Of a DNA stretch of 64,000 bases, positions 44,309 to 53,768 are shown one piece after another (the stretch's first letter is position 1; every line of letters starts with the position of its first letter). The stretch lies in assembly GCF_000760935.2 (NCBI RefSeq), contig NZ_CP049744.1, positions 5,611,501 through 5,675,500 on the forward strand, read 5' to 3'. The DNA is from Rhodococcoides fascians A25f. GTDB lineage: Bacteria > Actinomycetota > Actinomycetes > Mycobacteriales > Mycobacteriaceae. Both the position numbers and the translations under genes were made by a program. Below the pieces are notes generated by a model. That model saw only the letters and a program-made list of their open reading frames with translations. It made no database searches and had not been told where the DNA came from.

Positions 44309-45627
44309 GCGCGCGCCAGCAATCGCCCCGTCGACGATTCCGACCCTGAAATCCATGACCGCCGCACCACACCCGACAAGCCCAATCGATCGTAAGCGGT
44401 CACCGGGTTGCGGTGGTACAGCTGCGCGACGTCGACGGTGAACTTTTCGTCGGGCGCGAACACCACAAGGTCTGCAGCGCAGCCGACCTCAATGCGTCCG
44501 CGATCGGTCATGCCCACCTGATCGGCGGTGTTCGTGGCCATCCATCGCACGATGTCGGTCAGTGCACAGCCGCGGGATCGCGCCTCGGTCCACACCGCAG
44601 CCAGTGACACTTGCAACGACGCGATACCGCCCCAGGCGTCGCCGAAATCTCCGGTGTCGAATCGCTTCAAATCAGGCGTGCAGGGGGAGTGGTCGGTGAC
44701 GATCGTGTCGATCGTGCCGTCGAGCAGACCCTGCCACAGCGCCTCTCGATTGCCGGCCTCGCGGATCGGCGGGCAGCACTTGAACTGCGTCGCTCCCGCC
44801 GGCACGTCCTCGGCGTCGAAACACAGGTAATGCGGACATGTTTCGACGGTTACCCGCACGCCGTCACGCTTTGCCGCCGCAATCATCGGCAGCGCGTCCG
44901 CGCTCGACAGATGCAGAATGTGCACCCGGCACCCTGTCTGACGGGACAGCTCGATCACCTGCTCGATGGCCCGGTTCTCTGCCGCCCGCGGACGCGATTC
45001 CAGGAACCCCGAGTACTCACGGCCCGCCGCGGACGGGGCCTCGGCGATGACCTCGGCATTCTCCGCGTGCACGATCATCAAACCGTCGAACGACGCGATC
45101 TCGATGAGCGCCTTCTCCAGTTCCGCAATCGTCAGCGGCGGAAACTCGTCCACGCCCGACGCCAGCAGGAAGCACTTGAATCCGAAGACTCCTGCGTCGT
45201 GCAACGGTCGCAGCTGATCGACATTGCCGGGAACTGCACCGCCCCAGAATCCGACGTTCACGACCGACTTCTCGGCCGCCACCCGGCGCTTGATCTCCAA
45301 CGCTGCGACATCGACCGTCGGGGGAATGCTGTTGAGCGGCATATCGACGATGGTCGTGATGCCACCGGCCGCAGCCGCCCGGGTAGCGCTGGCAAACCCC
45401 TCCCACTCGGTGCGCCCCGGCTCGTTGACGTGCACGTGCGTATCGACCAGCCCGGGCAGCAACACCTCGTCCGGCCCGAGCTCGACCACCGTCCCAGCAG
45501 CCGCCGAAGCATCCACATCATAGGAATCGATGGCGACGATTCGGCCGTCCCGCACCGAGATCGACGCCGCGACCTCTCGTCCGCCGATCACGGCACGAGC
45601 AGCGCGAAGAACCAGATCAGACTGCAC
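44305..45627 (-). CDS. Allantoinase
   Basis: 440 residues, cyclic amidohydrolase opening allantoin to allantoate. Metal ligands are all visible: [17 protein letters not shown], the carboxylated Lys in FGFKCFL, VHAEN, ILHLSS and VTDHSPC. Start GTG 45627 is chosen because it gives the family N terminus ([12 protein letters not shown]) and overlaps the allantoicase stop by 11 nt; GTG 45636 is possible. Last gene of the minus-strand operon from the 51.8-kb divergent promoter. Confidence 0.93.
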   Translation of the reverse strand: MQSDLVLRAARAVIGGREVAASISVRDGRIVAIDSYDVDASAAAGTVVELGPDEVLLPGLVDTHVHVNEPGRTEWEGFASATRAAAAGGITTIVDMPLNSIPPTVDVAALEIKRRVAAEKSVVNVGFWGGAVPGNVDQLRPLHDAGVFGFKCFLLASGVDEFPPLTIAELEKALIEIASFDGLMIVHAENAEVIAEAPSAAGREYSGFLESRPRAAENRAIEQVIELSRQTGCRVHILHLSSADALPMIAAAKRDGVRVTVETCPHYLCFDAEDVPAGATQFKCCPPIREAGNREALWQGLLDGTIDTIVTDHSPCTPDLKRFDTGDFGDAWGGIASLQVSLAAVWTEARSRGCALTDIVRWMATNTADQVGMTDRGRIEVGCAADLVVFAPDEKFTVDVAQLYHRNPVTAYDRLGLSGVVRRSWISGSESSTGRLLARA

Positions 45628-46660
45628 TGGAGACACTCTGAAGCTCGGACGACTTCCATGCGATGTCAGCCGCGTCGAGGGCATCGGCGTCGAGCTCGCC
45701 GAACAGCCGCAACCGAGACAAACCGCCGTCGGGGTACACGTCGAGTCGTAGGTGTGTATACGCCTCCGTCTCGTTCAGCAGGAAGCGGTGACGCGTGTCC
45801 GGCTGCACCGCGGTGCGTTCGAGGATCTCGGTCCACGCCGTCGGGTCCGTGATGTGTCGGCGACGAGAATCGATGGCGCTGAGCCGAACCCACCCCGGAG
45901 CGTTTCCGACGTAGTAGCTCGTGTCGACCTCGACGTGCCGAGGTGCGCCGGGTGCCGCGAGTGCGAAGACCGCGTAGTCGTTGCCGCCGTTGCGACGACG
46001 GGAGTTCTCCCAGCCCTCGCCCATGTTCCGTGCCCGCCCGGGCAGGATGATGTTGGCAGGGGACGAATAGAAGGCATCCGAGCATTCGGTGAGCCGCGCA
46101 CCGTTCTCGGCCGCGAGCAGGTCGATGGTGCCCCCGAGGAAGCGAGGGTCCTGCACTACCTCACCGTGCACGCGGAACCGAGCCACGCCGCCGTCCGGGT
46201 AGATGGACAGGCGTACGTGCGTCCACCGGTGCCGATCCGCCACCTCATAGGTATTCGCTGTATCACCCACTGCCGCAGACTTGTCCACGATGGTGTGCCA
46301 GTCCGCCTTCAGCACATCGTCGATGGACGGGTAGCCCTCGATCGACGCCGCTTCGATGGACACGAACGGCGGGTAGTTGCCGGTGAAGTGTGCGGTGTCG
46401 ACCACCACGCCGTGCACGATGCCCGGTGCGCCGAGACGTACAATCGCCCAGTCGTGCCCACCCTCGTCACGACGACGTCGAGTCTCCCACCCGTCGTACA
46501 CCTTTCCCTTGTGGCCGAAGTCCGCCGGATCGAACAGCGGAGCGTCGGGCTTGATCAGGTTCTCGCGCTGCGCGAACAGTTCGTCGTTCGCGGCCGAGAC
46601 GCTGCCGCCGAGAGCCCGAGACGCGAGATCGGTCAACGAGGTGAAGTGCGTGGTGCTCAT
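45617..46660 (-). CDS. Allantoicase
   Basis: 347 residues, made of two homologous beta-jelly-roll halves: [30 protein letters not shown] in the first and [23 protein letters not shown] in the second, each with a [14 protein letters not shown] / [14 protein letters not shown] strand. It hydrolyses allantoate to ureidoglycolate and urea. ATG 46660 overlaps the glycerate kinase stop. Confidence 0.94.
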   Translation of the reverse strand: MSTTHFTSLTDLASRALGGSVSAANDELFAQRENLIKPDAPLFDPADFGHKGKVYDGWETRRRRDEGGHDWAIVRLGAPGIVHGVVVDTAHFTGNYPPFVSIEAASIEGYPSIDDVLKADWHTIVDKSAAVGDTANTYEVADRHRWTHVRLSIYPDGGVARFRVHGEVVQDPRFLGGTIDLLAAENGARLTECSDAFYSSPANIILPGRARNMGEGWENSRRRNGGNDYAVFALAAPGAPRHVEVDTSYYVGNAPGWVRLSAIDSRRRHITDPTAWTEILERTAVQPDTRHRFLLNETEAYTHLRLDVYPDGGLSRLRLFGELDADALDAADIAWKSSELQSVSSAV

Positions 46661-47814
46661 GAGATTCCTTCCGAAACAGGGCAGAGAGTGGTGGCAATCG
46701 TGCGGCCGACGTCGCGGAGCAGAGTTGCAGCGTCGCGCATGGAGATTCGAGGGTCCGGCTCGAGATCGGACAATGCATAGGAGGCAACGATCCCGTGAGT
46801 GCGCAATCGATCCAGGCCGATGACGCTGCGCCCCGCAACGGTGATCACTGGAACACCCGCTTCGCGCGCTGCGTGCGCGACTCCGATGGGTGCCTTGCCG
46901 TAGAGGCTCTGCTCGTCGAGTGAGCCCTCGCCGGTGACGACCAGATCTGCGCCGGCCAGGGCACCGGCGAAGTCGATCAGCTCGAGCACGGTCTCGATAC
47001 CCGGCTTGGCAACCGCACCGAGTACAGCAATGGCTCCGAACGCCGTGCCGCCAGCCGCACCGGTACCGGCGAGACCGCTGACATCCCGTCCGATTACGTT
47101 GCGCACCAAATGCGCCCACTGCCGCATTCCGTGTTCGAGGTACAGCAGATCCTGCGGTCCGGCACCCTTCTGCGGCCCGTAGACCGCTGCTGCTCCGGTC
47201 CGGCCGAGCAACGGGTTGTCGACATCGCACGCCAACTCGAACAATGCATTTCGAGCCGACGGCAACAGACCGGAGACATCCAGCTGCACCGCGCCCCGTA
47301 GCGCACCGCCACCGCGCGCGACATCGCTGCCGTCGGCATCGAGGACGCGTGCCCCCAGGGCCGTCAACATTCCCGCACCGCCGTCGGTGGATGCGCTGCC
47401 CCCGAGCCCGACGACGATACGCCGCGCACCTGAAACATACCCGGCGCCGGCCTCGAGTGCATGCGCGATGACAGTGCCCAGCCCGAACGTACTGGCTCCC
47501 AACGCATCCGACCGCGCGCCCGGCAGAAGCTCGAGCCCGACCGCCGAGGCGAGTTCGACGACGGCAGTATCACCACGACGGGCATACGACGTATCGACCG
47601 CCTCACCGGTCGGCCCCGAGCACGTGACGGCCACCCGGTCCCACCCGGCGGTGACGGCAGCATCGACGGTGCCGTCACCCCCATCGGCGACGGGTAAGCA
47701 CACCGTCTCGAGCGACGGGTCTACCGCGACCAGACCTTCGGCCAACGCGCGCGCGACCTCGGCCGCGGACAGCGAGCCCTTGAACTTGTCGGGGGCCAGC
47801 AGAATTCGCGTCAT
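46657..47814 (-). CDS. Glycerate kinase (GlxK/GarK family)
   Basis: 385 residues. LLAPDKFKGSLSAAEVARAL, VADGGDGTVDA, GLGGSASTDGGAGML and GEGSLDEQSLYGKAPIGVA are family signatures. It phosphorylates glycerate made from glyoxylate by carboligase and semialdehyde reductase, feeding purine carbon into glycolysis. It lies 2 nt downstream of the carboligase gene. Confidence 0.93.
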   Translation of the reverse strand: MTRILLAPDKFKGSLSAAEVARALAEGLVAVDPSLETVCLPVADGGDGTVDAAVTAGWDRVAVTCSGPTGEAVDTSYARRGDTAVVELASAVGLELLPGARSDALGASTFGLGTVIAHALEAGAGYVSGARRIVVGLGGSASTDGGAGMLTALGARVLDADGSDVARGGGALRGAVQLDVSGLLPSARNALFELACDVDNPLLGRTGAAAVYGPQKGAGPQDLLYLEHGMRQWAHLVRNVIGRDVSGLAGTGAAGGTAFGAIAVLGAVAKPGIETVLELIDFAGALAGADLVVTGEGSLDEQSLYGKAPIGVAHAAREAGVPVITVAGRSVIGLDRLRTHGIVASYALSDLEPDPRISMRDAATLLRDVGRTIATTLCPVSEGIS

Positions 47815-47816
47815 CT

Positions 47817-49616
47817 CTAGTCCAGCAGGAGCAGCGCGGTGGGCGCGTCCGCCGACGTGTTGGCCAGTTCCTCGAACTCGCCGACGTTGTCGATCTCGGT
47901 ACCCATCGAGATGTTGGTGACCCGCTCCAGGATGATCTCCACCACGACGGGGACCTTGTGCTCGTTGGCGAGAGTCCTGGCCCGCACGAGCGCCTCACCG
48001 ATGAGCTCGGGCTCGGTGACCCGGAGCGCTTTGCAGCCCAATCCTTCTGCCACCTGCACATGGTCGACGCCATAGCCCTTGGGGATACCGGGCTGAGTGT
48101 CCAAGGTGTCCTGGTGGTTGATGTTGTCGAATCCCAACTGCACGCAGAAGTCCATGTCGAAGGCGCGCTGCGCCTGCCGGATCAGCCCGAGGTACGAGTT
48201 GTTCACCACCACATGCACATACGGCAGGTTGAACTGCGCACCGACGGCCAGCTCCTCGATCATGAACTGGAAGTCGTAATCGCCGGACAGGGCAACGACA
48301 TTCGCAGTCGGATCGGCAGCCACCGCACCCAGCGCCGCGGGGATCGTCCAGCCGAGCGGACCGGCCTGCCCGCAGTTGATCCAGTTGCGAGGGGAGTAGA
48401 CGTGCAGGAACTGACCGCCCGCGATCTGCGAGAGCCCGATGGTGCTGATGTAGCGGGTATCGCGATCGAAGACCTTGTTCATCTCCTCGTACACGCGCTG
48501 AGGCTTGATCGGCACGTTGTCGAAGTGAGTGCGCCGATGCATCGTGCGCTTGCGCGTCGCGCAGTCGTCGACCCAACCGGACAGATCGCGCAGAGAGCCT
48601 GCGGCACGACGCTCTTCGGCGACGGCGACGAACTGCTCAAGGGCCGCCTTGGCGTCGGAGATGATGCCGTAATCGGGTGCGAAGACTCGTCCGATCTGGG
48701 TCGGCTCGATGTCGACGTGGACGAACTTCCGTCCCTTGCGGTACGTCTCGAGTCCGCCGGTATGCCGGTTGGCCCAACGGTTTCCGATGCCGAGCACGAA
48801 GTCCGAGGCCAGCAGCGTTGCGTTGCCGTACCGGTGCGCGGTCTGCAGACCGACCATGCCTGCGGCGAGGCGGTGATCGTCCGGGATGGTGCCCCAGCCC
48901 ATCAGCGTCGGGATGACCGGAACGTCGAGGATCTCGGCGAGCTGCACGAGGAGGTCCGACGCATCGGCGTTGATGATGCCGCCGCCTGCCACGATCAACG
49001 GGCGCTCGGCAGCCAGAAGCATGTCGATGGCCTTCTCAGCCTGAGCACGCGAGGCGACGGGCTTGTGCACGGGCAGCGACTGGTACGTCTCGGGATCGAA
49101 GTCGATCTCGGCCAGCTGCACGTCGATGGGCAGATCGATCAGCACCGGACCGGGGCGACCGGACCGCATCAGATGGAACGCCTGCGCAAATGCACCGGGA
49201 ACCTGGGCCGGCTCGAGCACCGTCATCGCCATCTTGGTGACGGGTGCCGCGATCGACGCGATGTCGACGGCCTGGAAGTCCTCCTTGTGCAGCCGCGAAA
49301 CCGGAGCCTGGCCGGTGATCGCAAGGATCGGAATCGAGTCGGCCATGGCCGAATACAGCCCGGTGATCATGTCGGTACCGGCCGGACCGGAGGTACCGAT
49401 ACAGATACCGATGTTGCCCGGTGCGGCGCGGGTGAAGCCCTCCGCCATGTGCGAGGCACCTTCGACGTGGCGAGCCAGCACGTGCCGGATGCCACCGTGA
49501 TTGCGCATCGACGCGTAGAACGGGTTGATCGCAGCGCCGGGCAGGCCGAATGCAGTTGTTGCACCTTCGAGTTCGAGAATCTTCACTGCGGCATCGGCCG
49601 CGCGCATCCTGGCCAT
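47817..49616 (-). CDS. gcl: Glyoxylate carboligase (tartronate-semialdehyde synthase)
   Basis: 599 residues, thiamine-diphosphate enzyme condensing two glyoxylates to tartronate semialdehyde and CO2. Residue 51 is Val in [13 protein letters not shown], where other ThDP enzymes have the activating Glu; this Glu-to-Val change is the hallmark of Gcl. The ThDP motif [29 protein letters not shown] is intact. ATG 49616 is chosen by family alignment, 1 nt from the reductase stop. Confidence 0.95.
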   Translation of the reverse strand: MARMRAADAAVKILELEGATTAFGLPGAAINPFYASMRNHGGIRHVLARHVEGASHMAEGFTRAAPGNIGICIGTSGPAGTDMITGLYSAMADSIPILAITGQAPVSRLHKEDFQAVDIASIAAPVTKMAMTVLEPAQVPGAFAQAFHLMRSGRPGPVLIDLPIDVQLAEIDFDPETYQSLPVHKPVASRAQAEKAIDMLLAAERPLIVAGGGIINADASDLLVQLAEILDVPVIPTLMGWGTIPDDHRLAAGMVGLQTAHRYGNATLLASDFVLGIGNRWANRHTGGLETYRKGRKFVHVDIEPTQIGRVFAPDYGIISDAKAALEQFVAVAEERRAAGSLRDLSGWVDDCATRKRTMHRRTHFDNVPIKPQRVYEEMNKVFDRDTRYISTIGLSQIAGGQFLHVYSPRNWINCGQAGPLGWTIPAALGAVAADPTANVVALSGDYDFQFMIEELAVGAQFNLPYVHVVVNNSYLGLIRQAQRAFDMDFCVQLGFDNINHQDTLDTQPGIPKGYGVDHVQVAEGLGCKALRVTEPELIGEALVRARTLANEHKVPVVVEIILERVTNISMGTEIDNVGEFEELANTSADAPTALLLLD

Positions 49617-49617
49617 G

Positions 49618-50514
49618 TCAGTTGTCCTTGCCTGTGATCGAGGAGCCCGAGAGTCGAGCGACACCGCGGTACAGCGCCGAATGATCCAGTCCACCATCAC
49701 CGTTGGCGCGGGCCGAGCCCATCAGCTGTGCCAGCACCGCGCCCATCGGAATCACGACGCCCGCTTCACGCGCAGCCGAGGTGACGATGCCGAGGTCCTT
49801 GTGGTGCAGGTCGATGCGGAAGCCAGGCTCGAACGAGCGGTCCAGCATCTTCTGCGCCTTCTGGTTCAGCACGGCCGAACCGGCGAGGCCGCCGCCGAGA
49901 ACTTCCACCGACGCAGCCAGATCGACGCCGTAGGCCTCGAGGAACGCAATGGCCTCCGCAAGCACCTGAATGTTGCCGGCCACGATCAACTGGTTGGCCG
50001 CCTTGACCGTCTGCCCGGATCCGCTCGGACCCACGTGCACAACGGTCTTACCGACGACGTCGAGAATCGGCTTGGCCGTGGCGAAGTCGTCCGCGCTGCC
50101 ACCGACCATGATCGACAGAGTCGCGTTCTCGGCTCCGGCCTGTCCACCGGAGACCGGGGCGTCGAGGATACGGAACCCGCGCGAGGACGCGTCGGCTGCC
50201 AAGGTGGCGGTGACGTCGGGACGGATGCTGGAGAAGTCGATGATCAGCGCGTCGCGTCGGGCATTGTCGAACACCCCGCCTTCCCCGGCGAGAACGTCCT
50301 GGACATCCGGAGAGTCGGGGACCATGATCGCGACGATGTCGGCATAGTGGACGGCCTTGGCGATCGAGTCGGCAGCAGTGCCGCCGGCCTCGACGAGGGG
50401 GCCGGTGCGATCGGGCGTCAGGTTGTAGCCGACCACCTGGTGGCCTGCCTTGGCGAGATGAACGGACATGGGACTGCCCATGATCCCGAGGCCGATGAAT
50501 GCAATTGTGCTCAT
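49618..50514 (-). CDS. Tartronate semialdehyde reductase (2-hydroxy-3-oxopropionate reductase)
   Basis: 298 residues, beta-hydroxyacid dehydrogenase. [20 protein letters not shown] (NAD(P) binding), [23 protein letters not shown] (substrate loop), [17 protein letters not shown] with the catalytic Lys, and HHKDLGI. It reduces tartronate semialdehyde to glycerate. It lies between the isomerase and carboligase genes, as in known glyoxylate operons. Confidence 0.93.
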   Translation of the reverse strand: MSTIAFIGLGIMGSPMSVHLAKAGHQVVGYNLTPDRTGPLVEAGGTAADSIAKAVHYADIVAIMVPDSPDVQDVLAGEGGVFDNARRDALIIDFSSIRPDVTATLAADASSRGFRILDAPVSGGQAGAENATLSIMVGGSADDFATAKPILDVVGKTVVHVGPSGSGQTVKAANQLIVAGNIQVLAEAIAFLEAYGVDLAASVEVLGGGLAGSAVLNQKAQKMLDRSFEPGFRIDLHHKDLGIVTSAAREAGVVIPMGAVLAQLMGSARANGDGGLDHSALYRGVARLSGSSITGKDN

Positions 50515-50522
50515 ATCAATCC

Positions 50523-51353
50523 CTACTTGGTAGTGGTGACGCGGGCCGAGTCGAGCCAGGCGAATGCGTCATGTTGGGTGGCTTTGTATTCGAGTCCGAC
50601 GTAGCCGTCGTAACCCCGTGCTGCCAGACCGGTGAGCTGTCCGCCGAGATCGAGGCTGCCGGTTCCCGGCTCACCGCGGCCCGGGGAGTCGGCGATCTGC
50701 ACGTGCCCGATCAGGTCGTGGTGGGCCTCGAGTGCGGCGGGAACGTCGTCTCCGTTGACGGCGAGGTGGTAGAGGTCGGCGAGCAGGCGCAGGTTGTGTA
50801 CGTCCTGCTCGCGGGCAACGCGCTTGATGGTTGCGACGGCACCGGCAGCGGACTTCAACGGGTAGGCGGGCGCGCCGCTGACGGGTTCCACCAGCACGAC
50901 GCCGCCGATCTTCGCTGCAGCTCTGCCAGCGGCGGCCAGGTTCTCGATGGCTACCTCGTCCTGATCCAGCGGATCCACACCGCCGATACGGTTGCCGTAC
51001 AGGGCATTGAAGGCGCGAGTGCCCAGCTGCTCACCGATTCCGACGGTGACGTCGATGTTGTCGCGGAACGCCTGCACCTGCGCCGGATCGGAAAGGATCC
51101 CACGATCACCTGCGGGCATGTCTCCCGCCGCGAAGTTCAGTCCGGTCAGCTGTACGCCCGCATCCCGGACGGACGAGACGAATGCGTCGACGTCGGCATC
51201 GGACGGGACCGGGTTCGAGAACGGCCACCAGAATTCTACGGCGTCGAACCCGGCGTCGCGCGCACGCTGCGGGCGATCGAGCAGGGGCACATCGGTGAAG
51301 AGAATGGAACAGTTGACGGTGTACTGGAGTCGAGAATCAGCAAAGAGGTTCAT
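50523..51353 (-). CDS. hyi: Hydroxypyruvate isomerase
   Basis: 276 residues, TIM barrel. VNCSILFTDVPLLDRPQRARDAGFDAVEFWWPF, GLNFAAGDMPAGDRGILS and GHVQIADSPGRGEPGTG are typical of Hyi. It interconverts hydroxypyruvate and tartronate semialdehyde and is a normal partner of Gcl. A 12-bp gap separates it from the GGCT-like gene upstream. Confidence 0.92.
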   Translation of the reverse strand: MNLFADSRLQYTVNCSILFTDVPLLDRPQRARDAGFDAVEFWWPFSNPVPSDADVDAFVSSVRDAGVQLTGLNFAAGDMPAGDRGILSDPAQVQAFRDNIDVTVGIGEQLGTRAFNALYGNRIGGVDPLDQDEVAIENLAAAGRAAAKIGGVVLVEPVSGAPAYPLKSAAGAVATIKRVAREQDVHNLRLLADLYHLAVNGDDVPAALEAHHDLIGHVQIADSPGRGEPGTGSLDLGGQLTGLAARGYDGYVGLEYKATQHDAFAWLDSARVTTTK

Positions 51354-51365
51354 GCGCAGTGCCTT

Positions 51366-51761
51366 TCAGTTCTGAGGTTGCGGCAGTCCGCGGTATCGAC
51401 GCCAGCTGCCGGCATAGGTGATGTCGGTCAGCTCGTCCGGTTGCGCGTCGAGCACCCCGGGGCGGAGGCCGACGCCGAGGACGGAACGCCCGTCCTCGAG
51501 GGCAACCACGGTGAGCTCGAGCTCCGGCGGTTCGTCCGGGAGGAACGCCGTACGGATGTCGTCGAGCGGAATGTCGTACAGCTCGCCTTCGATGGCCGCA
51601 CCGGCGGTGTGATCGAGCAGCAACGCCGGAAATTCGTCCCGTACCGAGAAGAACCGGTAGTTGGGGGTGGTGCGCACCGTGCCCACGAACGGGTGCGAGG
51701 AGACGTTGTGGTGCAGGCTGCCGCCGCGCATGGCACCGCCGTTGCAGAAGAGCTCCGTCAT
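51366..51761 (-). CDS. Free-standing allophanate-hydrolase C-terminal-like (GGCT-fold) protein
   Basis: 131 residues. LFCNGGAMRGGSLHHNV, FVGTVRTTPNYRFFSVRDEFPALL, GAAIEGELYDIPLDDIRTAFLP and VLGVGLRPGVL...DITYAGSWRRYRG follow the C-terminal, gamma-glutamylcyclotransferase-like domain of allophanate hydrolase, here without the amidase domain. First gene of the glyoxylate/allantoin operon. Its reaction is unproven; the domain in complete enzymes decarboxylates N-carboxycarbamate. ATG 51761 is chosen because upstream residues are not conserved-looking and run into the promoter region. Confidence 0.72.
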   Translation of the reverse strand: MTELFCNGGAMRGGSLHHNVSSHPFVGTVRTTPNYRFFSVRDEFPALLLDHTAGAAIEGELYDIPLDDIRTAFLPDEPPELELTVVALEDGRSVLGVGLRPGVLDAQPDELTDITYAGSWRRYRGLPQPQN

Positions 51762-51799
51762 GTAGTCGTTCCTTTCGGAGTCGAGCGGACCATTTGAAA

Positions 51800-51825
51800 G
51801 TCCGTAATGCGGAATCCTAATTCCG
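51800..51825. promoter_or_regulatory. IclR box, minus-strand operon promoter region
   Basis: TCCG-TAATG-CGGA (801-813) overlapping CGGAAT-CCTA-ATTCCG (810-825). The 14-mer CGTAATGCGGAATC (803-816) recurs exactly at 51999-52012. It lies about 40 bp upstream of the GGCT-like gene, suited to controlling the glyoxylate/allantoin operon. IclR binding is inferred. Confidence 0.6.
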
Positions 51826-51948
51826 TTTGTTCGACCGAGTGTGGCGTGCGCCACGTGGTCCTGTCAAGACCCGGCGTGGGTCTGTGCATCCAATGCCTCG
51901 CTGCCGCAACGCGAAAGCGCTCTCTCGCGGCGGGCCACACATCGACCC

Positions 51949-51977
51949 TTGACACCGGTTGTGATCGGTGTCACGCT
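51949..51977 (+). promoter_or_regulatory. Promoter of uricase operon
   Basis: Perfect -35 TTGACA (949-954), 17-bp spacer, and a weak -10 CACGCT (972-977). Expected transcription start is near 51984, just upstream of or within the IclR box at 51996-52012, a layout for repression. Confidence 0.5.
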
Positions 51978-51995
51978 CGTTTGGTGGAATCAACA

Positions 51996-52012
51996 TTTCG
52001 TAATGCGGAATC
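51996..52012. promoter_or_regulatory. IclR box, uricase operon
   Basis: TTTCGTAATGCGGAATC; the half-site pair TTCG-N5-CGGAA is shared with 6247-6259 and nearly with 51800-51814. It overlaps the ribosome-binding region of the OHCU decarboxylase start used here. Confidence 0.6.
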
Positions 52013-52016
52013 ACAA

Positions 52017-52529
52017 GTGCGCGGTCCCGACGCGACGACCGAACTGAACGAGGTCCCCGAGGCCGAAGCTGCTCGAATACTGTCCCTCTGCCTGGACGTT
52101 CCCCGTTGGGTGAACGAGGTTCTACGGCACCGACCGTTCGCCGACGAGCGGTCCCTTCGCCGCGCCATCACCCACGCCGCATCGCCACTGACGGCCGACG
52201 AAGTACACCGAGCACTCGCGGTTCATCCCCGCATCGGCGAACGGCCCGAGGGCGACGACGCCAGCGCACGCCATGCGAGCACCGAGCAAGCCGGCGTGGA
52301 CGTCTCGGACGAGAGCATCGAACAACGCCTGCGAGCGGGGAACCTGGCCTACGAGAAGCGCTTCGGGCAGGTGTTCCTGATCAGGGCAGCCGGCCGCGAC
52401 GCACATGACGTGCTGAAGGCCCTGGACAGCCGACTCTGCAACGACCCGCAGACCGAAGCGGACGTAGTCGAGCACGAACTGCGTGAGATCGCGGCGGTGC
52501 GCGCGACAGGAAGCCTGGGCAATGCCTGA
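52017..52529 (+). CDS. uraD: OHCU decarboxylase (2-oxo-4-hydroxy-4-carboxy-5-ureidoimidazoline decarboxylase)
   Basis: 170 residues. LNEVPEAEAARILSLCLDVPRWVNEVL, the active-site HPRIGERPEG, and a final HELREIAAVR are characteristic. It makes S-allantoin from OHCU. Start GTG 52017 fits the family N terminus and has GCGGAA upstream; GTG 51984, 6 nt after a -10-like box, would give a leaderless, 11-residue-longer form. Its stop overlaps the HIU hydrolase start. Confidence 0.9.
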   Translation: MRGPDATTELNEVPEAEAARILSLCLDVPRWVNEVLRHRPFADERSLRRAITHAASPLTADEVHRALAVHPRIGERPEGDDASARHASTEQAGVDVSDESIEQRLRAGNLAYEKRFGQVFLIRAAGRDAHDVLKALDSRLCNDPQTEADVVEHELREIAAVRATGSLGNA

Positions 52530-52860
52530 CCACCGCAGCCACGTGACCGCTCACGTACTCGATGCCGCCAAAGGCGTTCCAGCGCAGGGGATATCGATCT
52601 GCCTGACCGACGCTACCGGTGCCCAGGCAGCCCACGCCGTCACCGACGAACAGGGCCGAGTCTCCTCACTCGGGCCGAGTGAACTGACACCCGGAACCTA
52701 TCGCCTCACCTTCGACACCGGTGCGTACTTCGCGGCGCAGAACACCGAATGCTTCCACCCCGAAGTTGTCGTCACCTTCGAAATAACCGCACCCGACCAG
52801 CACTACCACATCCCACTTCTGTTGAGCCCGTTCGCTTTCACCACCTATCGAGGGAGCTAG
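52522..52860 (+). CDS. uraH: 5-hydroxyisourate hydrolase (transthyretin-like)
   Basis: 112 residues, normal length. VTAHVLDAAKGVPAQG at the start and the C-terminal signature LSPFAFTTYRGS carry the catalytic His, Arg and Ser-tetrapeptide of HIU hydrolase. It hydrolyses 5-hydroxyisourate from urate oxidase to OHCU. It overlaps uraD by 8 nt. Confidence 0.95.
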   Translation: MPDHRSHVTAHVLDAAKGVPAQGISICLTDATGAQAAHAVTDEQGRVSSLGPSELTPGTYRLTFDTGAYFAAQNTECFHPEVVVTFEITAPDQHYHIPLLLSPFAFTTYRGS

Positions 52861-52865
52861 AAACC

Positions 52866-53756
52866 ATGACCATCGTGCTCGGAGCAAACCAGTACGGCAA
52901 GGCCGAATGCAGACTCGTCCGCGTCGACCGCGAGACGCCCCGCCACCGGATCACCGACGTCAGCGTCACGTCTCAGCTACGCGGCGACCTCGACGCCGTC
53001 CACACCGAGGGCGACAACGCACACGTCGTCGCCACCGACACCCAGAAGAACACCGTGTACGCCTTCGCCCGCGACGGCATCGGTGCCATCGAGAACTTCG
53101 CACTGCGTCTCGGCGCGCACTTCACCGGCAACTTCGACTGGATCACCGGTGGACGCTGGGAGATCGAGCAGTACCAGTGGTCGCGTATCGCGAACGGGGA
53201 AGACGGATACGACCATTCCTTCGTCAAGGCGAGCGACGAGAAGCGGAACACGATCGTCACGGTCGACGGCGACGACATCTCCATCGTCTCCGGAGTCAGC
53301 GATCTTGTGGTCCTCAACTCCACGGCGTCGGAGTTCTGGGGTTACCCGAAAGACCGCTACACCACGTTGAAGGAAACCACCGACCGAATTCTGGCCACGT
53401 CGGTCAGTGCCCGTTGGCGGTACCTCACCACCGAGCTCGACTTCGACAAGACCTTCGACGACGTCCGTTCCATCATGCTCGACGCCTTCGCCTCCACTCA
53501 CTCTCTTGCGTTGCAGCAGAGCCTGTTCCAGATGGGCAAGCAGGTTCTCGAAGCACACCCGGAGATCGGCGAGATCAAGTTCTCGATGCCCAACATCCAC
53601 CATTTCCTCGTCGACCTCGAGCCGTTCGGACTCGACAACCCCGGTGAGGTCTTCTACGTCGCGGATCGCCCCTACGGTCTGATCGAGGCCACGGTGGAAC
53701 GCGACGATGCCCCGGACGCAGGCCGCGCCTGGGATACCGTGCCCGGATTCTGCTAG
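52866..53756 (+). CDS. Urate oxidase (cofactor-free uricase)
   Basis: 296 residues. ANQYGKAECRLVRV, the first catalytic segment VVATDTQKNTVYAFA, FVKASDEKRNT, SEFWGYPKDRYTTLKET and the C-terminal IHHFLVDLEPFGLDN with FYVADRPYGLI are diagnostic. It oxidises urate to 5-hydroxyisourate with O2 and releases peroxide. ATG 52866 lies 5 nt after the uraH stop. Confidence 0.95.
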   Translation: MTIVLGANQYGKAECRLVRVDRETPRHRITDVSVTSQLRGDLDAVHTEGDNAHVVATDTQKNTVYAFARDGIGAIENFALRLGAHFTGNFDWITGGRWEIEQYQWSRIANGEDGYDHSFVKASDEKRNTIVTVDGDDISIVSGVSDLVVLNSTASEFWGYPKDRYTTLKETTDRILATSVSARWRYLTTELDFDKTFDDVRSIMLDAFASTHSLALQQSLFQMGKQVLEAHPEIGEIKFSMPNIHHFLVDLEPFGLDNPGEVFYVADRPYGLIEATVERDDAPDAGRAWDTVPGFC

Positions 53757-53768
53757 GAGCGACACGAC

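Noticed and set aside
42740..44356. Long reading frames on the minus strand opposite the HNH gene (200-265 codons)
   Set aside because: They mirror the low-complexity and high-GC codons of the HNH gene, lack any family signature, and would lie entirely antisense to a gene with clear DUF222 and HNH motifs.
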